This document shows positions 52,484 through 56,347 of a stretch of DNA of 56,347 nucleotides, piece after piece. Numbering within the stretch: the first letter of the stretch is position 1; each line of letters opens with the position of its first letter. Source of the DNA: JBFLYZ01 sp040756415 (GTDB lineage Bacteria > Bacteroidota > Bacteroidia > JADZBD01); contig JBFLYZ010000020.1 in assembly GCA_040756415.1 (NCBI GenBank), forward strand, positions 1 to 56,347, in the 5' to 3' direction. The position numbers and the translations under genes are program-made. Below the pieces are notes generated by a model. It saw only the letters and a program-made list of their open reading frames with translations, made no database searches and was not told the origin of the DNA.

Positions 52484-53917
52484 TTACTTTCTTTTCAGGT
52501 AATCGAACACCAGCCTCACGCCCACTCCCGTGCCACCCTTGCCCCTCCAGCTCTCGCGCGCGGTCAGGAAAGCGGGGCCCGCGATATCGAAGTGCATGAA
52601 CGGGTAATCGGTAAAGCGGGCAAGGAACTTGCCGGCCGTAATGGCACCGCCCTGCGGGCCTCCTATGTTCTTGATCTCGGCCAGGTCGGATTTGATGAGC
52701 TCATCATATTCGTCCCAGAAGGGGAACTCGGCCAGGCGCTCGTATACATTATTACCGCTTTCCTTCAGCTTGTTCCTTACCCTGTTATCCGCTGTTCCCA
52801 TGCATACGATACCATGCGAACCCACGGCAGCCATGGCGGCACCGGTGAGCGTAGAGAATTCCAGCACCAGCTCGGGCCCGAACCGCTTGGCGTAATGCAG
52901 GGCATCGGCCAGTATCATGCGGCCTTCCGCATCGGAGTTGAGCATTTCCACGGTCAGCCCGCTCATCATGGTGATCACGTCACCGGGAGCATACGCATTG
53001 CCTCCGGGGCGGTTATCCGTTGCGGGAACCAGGCCGATGACATGAAAGGGAAGCTTTGCTTTGGCGATGGCATACATGGCACCGGCCACTGCCGCGGAAC
53101 CCGCCATATCGCATTTCATCAGGTCCATGGATCCCGGGGTCGGCTTTAAGCTCAATCCTCCCGTGTCGTATACCACGCCTTTACCTACCAGCACCAGGGG
53201 CTTTTTATTTTTCGCGCGCTGCGGCTTCCATTCCATGATAGTGAACGTAGGCGGATCAACGCTGCCCCTGTTCACCGCCAGCAAGCCGCCCATCTTCAGC
53301 GCCTCTATCCTGCTCTTATGCAGCACCTCCACCCTGAAGCCCGCCTCCCTGCCCATTTTTTCGAATTCCTTTGCAAGCTGGACCGCGTTCAGGAAGCTCA
53401 CCGGCTCATTGACCAGGTTTCGCGTGCGGCTCACCGCCTCTTCAACGATCTGCAGGTGCTCCAGGTCCTTATCTTTTACCTTTCGGCTGCTGACCAGGAT
53501 GGTATGAAGCGGGTTGCGCTCCTTATCCGCTTGTTTTTTGTACTTGAGGAACTGGTAATTACCCAGCGCAAGGCCTTCGGTGAAGGCCAGTGCGGCCTCC
53601 GCATCGCCCAGCATATCCGCCACGGTGATCTGCTCTATCCTGTATTCATTGCAGTACGATACCAGGCCGGCACCCGCCCTGCGCCACTGCTCATTGGTGA
53701 GGTAGCGCTGCTTTTTGCTTTCCACGATCTGCACGATGACCACGCGGCCAAGCTGGTTCACTACGGCCACCTGCTTCTCATGCTTATCGAATTGGGTGCG
53801 CACGAAAGCGATCTCTTTTTCGCTCAGGCCGGTGCCTCCGAGACTGGTTTTCTTGTTACACAGCAGCACAACATGCTCATTGCCCCGCAGTTTGCCTGAT
53901 TTCCGTATGCTCGTCAT
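52484..53917 (-). CDS. pepA: Leucyl aminopeptidase, family M17 (477 aa)
   Basis: A two-metal aminopeptidase. The catalytic C-terminal domain has VGKGVVYDTGGLSLKP (Lys and Asp ligands), MKCDMAGSAAV and NSDAEGRMILADAL, the M17 signature. The N-terminal domain is divergent, as usual. It cleaves N-terminal residues during cytoplasmic peptide turnover. It is the first gene of the run with the 385-residue exported protein and pdxA. The ATG lies close to, and divergent from, mqnC. Confidence 0.95.
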   Translation of the reverse strand: MTSIRKSGKLRGNEHVVLLCNKKTSLGGTGLSEKEIAFVRTQFDKHEKQVAVVNQLGRVVIVQIVESKKQRYLTNEQWRRAGAGLVSYCNEYRIEQITVADMLGDAEAALAFTEGLALGNYQFLKYKKQADKERNPLHTILVSSRKVKDKDLEHLQIVEEAVSRTRNLVNEPVSFLNAVQLAKEFEKMGREAGFRVEVLHKSRIEALKMGGLLAVNRGSVDPPTFTIMEWKPQRAKNKKPLVLVGKGVVYDTGGLSLKPTPGSMDLMKCDMAGSAAVAGAMYAIAKAKLPFHVIGLVPATDNRPGGNAYAPGDVITMMSGLTVEMLNSDAEGRMILADALHYAKRFGPELVLEFSTLTGAAMAAVGSHGIVCMGTADNRVRNKLKESGNNVYERLAEFPFWDEYDELIKSDLAEIKNIGGPQGGAITAGKFLARFTDYPFMHFDIAGPAFLTARESWRGKGGTGVGVRLVFDYLKRK

Positions 53918-54013
53918 AAATTCTTAATTTTGAGGACCCGGTCCTGTAAGGACCGTAAATGTAGAAAAAGACAGGAATTTTTAATAATATTTCAGGAAGA
54001 ATTCTGGACCCGG

Positions 54014-55162
54014 ATGAACAGTGAGACCCTGCTGAAGCGCGCGCTGGACTTTGAATTCCTCAGCATAGAGGAAGGGGTTTTCCTTTTTGAACATGCGCCA
54101 ACGGCCGAGCTGATGTTCGTTGCCAACGAGCTGCGCAAGAAGCAGAAGCCGGATTCGGTAGCCAGGAACGGCAGCCCGGGCAAGGTCACCTGGCAGATCG
54201 ACCGCAATGTGAACACCACCAACGTTTGTATTGCCAACTGCAAGTTCTGTAATTTCTACCGCATACCCGGCCACCCGGAATCGTACATTACGGATATTGA
54301 TACCTATAAGCGCAAAATAGAAGAGACATTCCGTTACGGTGGCGACCAGTTGCTGCTGCAGGGCGGGCATCACCCGGAATTGGGCTTGAAATTCTATACC
54401 GATCTGTTCAGCACCCTTAAAAAGCTCTACCCTAAGCTCAGGCTGCATGCCCTGGGCCCCCCCGAGGTGGCTCATATCACCAAGTTGGAGAATTCAACAC
54501 ATAGTGAGGTGCTGAAGAAACTGAAGGAGGCGGGACTGGATTCCCTGCCGGGGGCCGGTGCCGAGATACTGAACGACCGCGTGCGCAGGCTGATCTCGCG
54601 CGGCAAATGCGGTGGGCAGGAGTGGCTGGATGTGATGCGGGCAGCGCACAAGCTGAACATCACCACCTCGGCCACGATGATGTTTGGACACGTGGAAACG
54701 CTTTATGAACGTTTCGAGCACCTGGTATGGATACGGCAGGTGCAAAGCGAAAAACCGGAGCATGCCAAGGGCTTCCTGGCTTTCATTCCCTGGACCTTCC
54801 AGGACGCGGACACTACGCTGGCCAAGCTCAAGAAAGTGCATCATAAGCCAACGGGCGAGGAGTACATACGCATGATCGCCATGAGCCGCATCATGCTTCC
54901 CAATATCAAGAACATACAGGCCAGTTGGCTGACGGTGGGAAAAGAGATAGCCAAGATCTGCCTGCACGCGGGCGCCAACGATTTTGGCAGCATCATGCTC
55001 GAAGAGAACGTGGTGAGCGCGGCAGGGGCACCGCACCGCTTCACCTATAAGAGCATACAGCAGGCCATACGCGAGGCCGGCTTCGAGCCGCAACTGCGCA
55101 ACCAGCAGTATGAATACCGTGAGCTGCCCGAGACAATAGAAGAACAAACAATTACTTATTAG
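54014..55162 (+). CDS. mqnC: Cyclic dehypoxanthinyl futalosine synthase, futalosine menaquinone pathway (382 aa)
   Basis: A radical-SAM enzyme that cyclises dehypoxanthinyl futalosine. Cluster cysteines are C72, C76 and C79 (CIANCKFC), followed by YGGDQLLLQGGHHPELGL, SLPGAGAEIL and MMFGHVE; HRTY-like segments and EENVVSAAG near the C-terminus distinguish MqnC from MqnE/CofH. ATG 54014 gives the usual N-terminus; an in-frame ATG 28 codons upstream adds residues outside the family. It indicates menaquinone is made via futalosine. Other mqn genes are not here. Confidence 0.92.
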   Translation: MNSETLLKRALDFEFLSIEEGVFLFEHAPTAELMFVANELRKKQKPDSVARNGSPGKVTWQIDRNVNTTNVCIANCKFCNFYRIPGHPESYITDIDTYKRKIEETFRYGGDQLLLQGGHHPELGLKFYTDLFSTLKKLYPKLRLHALGPPEVAHITKLENSTHSEVLKKLKEAGLDSLPGAGAEILNDRVRRLISRGKCGGQEWLDVMRAAHKLNITTSATMMFGHVETLYERFEHLVWIRQVQSEKPEHAKGFLAFIPWTFQDADTTLAKLKKVHHKPTGEEYIRMIAMSRIMLPNIKNIQASWLTVGKEIAKICLHAGANDFGSIMLEENVVSAAGAPHRFTYKSIQQAIREAGFEPQLRNQQYEYRELPETIEEQTITY

Positions 55163-55187
55163 CGGGCTTGTCTGCTAAAGTTCACGT

Positions 55188-55223
55188 AGGCAAGCTTGCC
55201 TGCCGAAGCATAGCGTAGGCAGG
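55188..55223. repeat. REP-like palindromic repeat element
   Basis: The perfect 14-bp palindrome AGGCAAGCTTGCCT (55188-55201) overlaps a second hairpin with CCTGCC (55199-55204) and GGCAGG (55218-55223) around GAAGCATAGCGTA. Such compact paired palindromes between genes resemble dispersed REP-type repeats. No second copy is obvious in this window. Confidence 0.55.
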
Positions 55224-55271
55224 TGGTGAATTATTAAACAATTTTTACCGCCATCACCGTCCCCGGGCTTA

Positions 55272-55302
55272 TTTGCCTATCTCGCCTATTTTTCTATCTT
55301 TG
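55272..55302 (+). promoter_or_regulatory. Consensus Bacteroidota promoter of the T9SS gene at 55309
   Basis: TTTG (55272-55275), 19 bp, TATCTTTG (55295-55302): a perfect match to TTTG-N19-TAnnTTTG. The -7 element ends 6 nt before ATG 55309, so the transcript is nearly leaderless. It excludes the in-frame ATG at 55273 as the start. Confidence 0.75.
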
Positions 55303-55308
55303 CTAATA

Positions 55309-56277
55309 ATGAAGCGTTATTTTAGAATATGCCTTTCTTCTTTCGTTTTTCTATGCTTCTCCTCTGTAGCGCAAATCAACCTTGTTCCTAATCCGAGTTT
55401 TGAAGATACTATTAATTGCCCATATCAGGCGGGAGACATAGGTAAAGCTGTAGGATGGACATCCTTATGCGGAAGCCCTGATTATTTCAGTACCTGCAAT
55501 CAATTCGATTGGGGGGTTCCTACAAATATTTTCGGCTTTCAGCAGCCTGCCAGTGGAAATTCGTATGCAGGCTTTATTACATATTCAGATGTAATGCTTA
55601 ATACAAGAGAATTTCCTGCTTGTAATCTCATCAGCCCGTTAAGCATCGGAACAAAGTATTTTATTTCGTTTAAAATCGCTCTGAGTTTAGAAAATATTGC
55701 CAATCCGACAAATTGTGCTTCAGATAAAACAGGACTAAAATTCACAATGGGTAACTCTATCTGCAATTCCTTAATAAACAATAATCCGCCAGTATTTACA
55801 AGTACAATTATCAGCGATTCATTGAACTGGACAAGAGTTGCAGGTTCTTTCATTGCTGATTCCGCATACACTATGGTGGTTATCGGCAATTTTTTTGATG
55901 ACTCTAATACGGATACGACCAAGTTTTTTAATAGCTGGTGGTCAGATTTCGCATATTACCATGTTGACGATGTTTGTGTAAGCACGGATTCGGTTTATGC
56001 GAACAATTATAACTACACCGGAATACAGACAAATCAAGCAATAAATTCTTTTATCTGTTATCCTAATCCACTTATTGACAAACTTACCATCCAAAACCAA
56101 TCGAATGAAAAAATGACAATTGAAGTTTATAATGGATGGGGAGAAATGTTAATGTTCAGACCAGACGTTTTCCAAAAAGTGACAACTATTGATTGCGGAA
56201 ATATTCCTCCAGGAATATTATTCGTAAAAATAACATCAGGTCAACAAATACACACATACAAACTTTTAAAACTCTAA
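55309..56277 (+). CDS. Secreted protein with PSFE-type N-terminal domain and T9SS type A sorting domain (322 aa)
   Basis: A signal peptide (MKRYFRICLSSFVFLCFSSVAQ) leads into a domain of about 205 residues starting NLVPNPSFED, with a CPY motif and DYFSTC, ending YYHVDDVCV. The order of motifs is the same as in the OmpA-like protein at 46151. Residues about 245-322 form a type A sorting domain (CYPNPLIDKLTI, IEVYNGWGEML, GILFVKITSGQQIHTYKLLKL). It should be exported by the type IX system. Codon use is markedly A/T-rich. The function of the shared domain is unknown; its fold looks like a carbohydrate-binding beta-sandwich (inference). Confidence 0.85.
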   Translation: MKRYFRICLSSFVFLCFSSVAQINLVPNPSFEDTINCPYQAGDIGKAVGWTSLCGSPDYFSTCNQFDWGVPTNIFGFQQPASGNSYAGFITYSDVMLNTREFPACNLISPLSIGTKYFISFKIALSLENIANPTNCASDKTGLKFTMGNSICNSLINNNPPVFTSTIISDSLNWTRVAGSFIADSAYTMVVIGNFFDDSNTDTTKFFNSWWSDFAYYHVDDVCVSTDSVYANNYNYTGIQTNQAINSFICYPNPLIDKLTIQNQSNEKMTIEVYNGWGEMLMFRPDVFQKVTTIDCGNIPPGILFVKITSGQQIHTYKLLKL

Positions 56278-56280
56278 CTA

Positions 56281-56347
56281 ATGAAAAAAACAGCTTTAAT
56301 TTTAGGATGTATACTGGGTACGCTGCATTCTTTTTGTCAATCGGATA
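56281..56347 (+). CDS. Start of an exported protein gene, cut by the window edge
   Basis: ATG at 56281, 3 nt after the previous stop, opens a signal-peptide-like sequence (MKKTALILGCILGTLHSFCQSD), then the window ends. It is probably co-transcribed with the T9SS gene upstream. The product cannot be named. Confidence 0.65.
   Translation, partial: MKKTALILGCILGTLHSFCQSD

Noticed and set aside
1..56347. A CRISPR array, prophage block or plasmid origin
   Set aside because: No regularly spaced repeats, no phage structural gene run and no replication-initiator gene or iterons were seen on either strand.

Overview
The window looks like a chromosome segment from a member of the Bacteroidota. Four things point there: many promoters match the Bacteroidota form (TTTG about 19 bp upstream of TAnnTTTG); three proteins end in type IX secretion (T9SS) sorting domains; there is a TonB-dependent receptor with an N-terminal carboxypeptidase-D-like domain and a DUF4412 protein; and menaquinone is made by the futalosine route (MqnC). 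Order and genus cannot be fixed from the sequence alone. Most of the window is moderately GC-rich. Three stretches (about 9.3-14.3 kb, 28.5-34.0 kb and 55.3 kb to the end) are visibly richer in A/T.

Layout. 0-4 kb (minus strand): an overlapping set of MFS transporter, DsrE-like protein and a rhodanese/membrane/SpoIIE-phosphatase fusion, next to a Crp/Fnr regulator. 4-9.2 kb: a CBS/CorC membrane protein, a TonB receptor, a DUF1905 protein, a GmhB-type HAD phosphatase and two very small genes. 9.3-16.6 kb: an ion and osmotic-stress neighbourhood. It holds two Na+/H+-type antiporters, a lysine-2,3-aminomutase-like enzyme, an MscS channel gene with a single-base frameshift, a trehalase, and a decayed trehalose-6-phosphate synthase (otsA) remnant. 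A Crp/Fnr gene sits opposite these, and a perfect FNR-type palindrome lies in the shared intergenic region. 16.8-22.1 kb: tRNA-Arg(CCU), metG, an LD-carboxypeptidase, DUF4412, YraN and an RsuA/RluB pseudouridine synthase. 22.2-28.5 kb: an AsmA-like giant, a T9SS protein, a histidine kinase and HemW. 28.5-34.0 kb: an A/T-rich island of two lipoproteins and a 1349-residue T9SS beta-helix protein. 34.1-41.3 kb: a cyclase-family hydrolase, DUF502, and then a three-gene operon with its own promoter. That operon encodes three exported proteins: a coiled-coil protein, an M48 protease with TPR repeats, and a WD40-metacaspase. 41.2-53.9 kb (mostly minus): a cysteine desulfurase, then the lipid-synthesis gene order pdxA, DUF177, rpmF, plsX, fabH, accB, accC, interrupted between fabH and accB by an opposite-strand OmpA-like gene; a leucyl aminopeptidase lies upstream. 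54-56.3 kb (plus): mqnC, a palindromic repeat, a T9SS protein that shares its N-terminal domain with the OmpA-like protein, and a gene cut by the window edge.

The most unusual items are these. (1) The kamA-mscS-trehalase-otsA operon: an FNR-type site lies at about -41.5 of a predicted promoter, the predicted leader contains nested inverted repeats, mscS has a frameshift at a perfect A_AAA_AAA slippery heptamer, and otsA is a decayed remnant. (2) The exported coiled-coil/M48/metacaspase operon. (3) The rhodanese-SpoIIE fusion beside DsrE. (4) A shared N-terminal domain attached once to OmpA and once to a T9SS signal.
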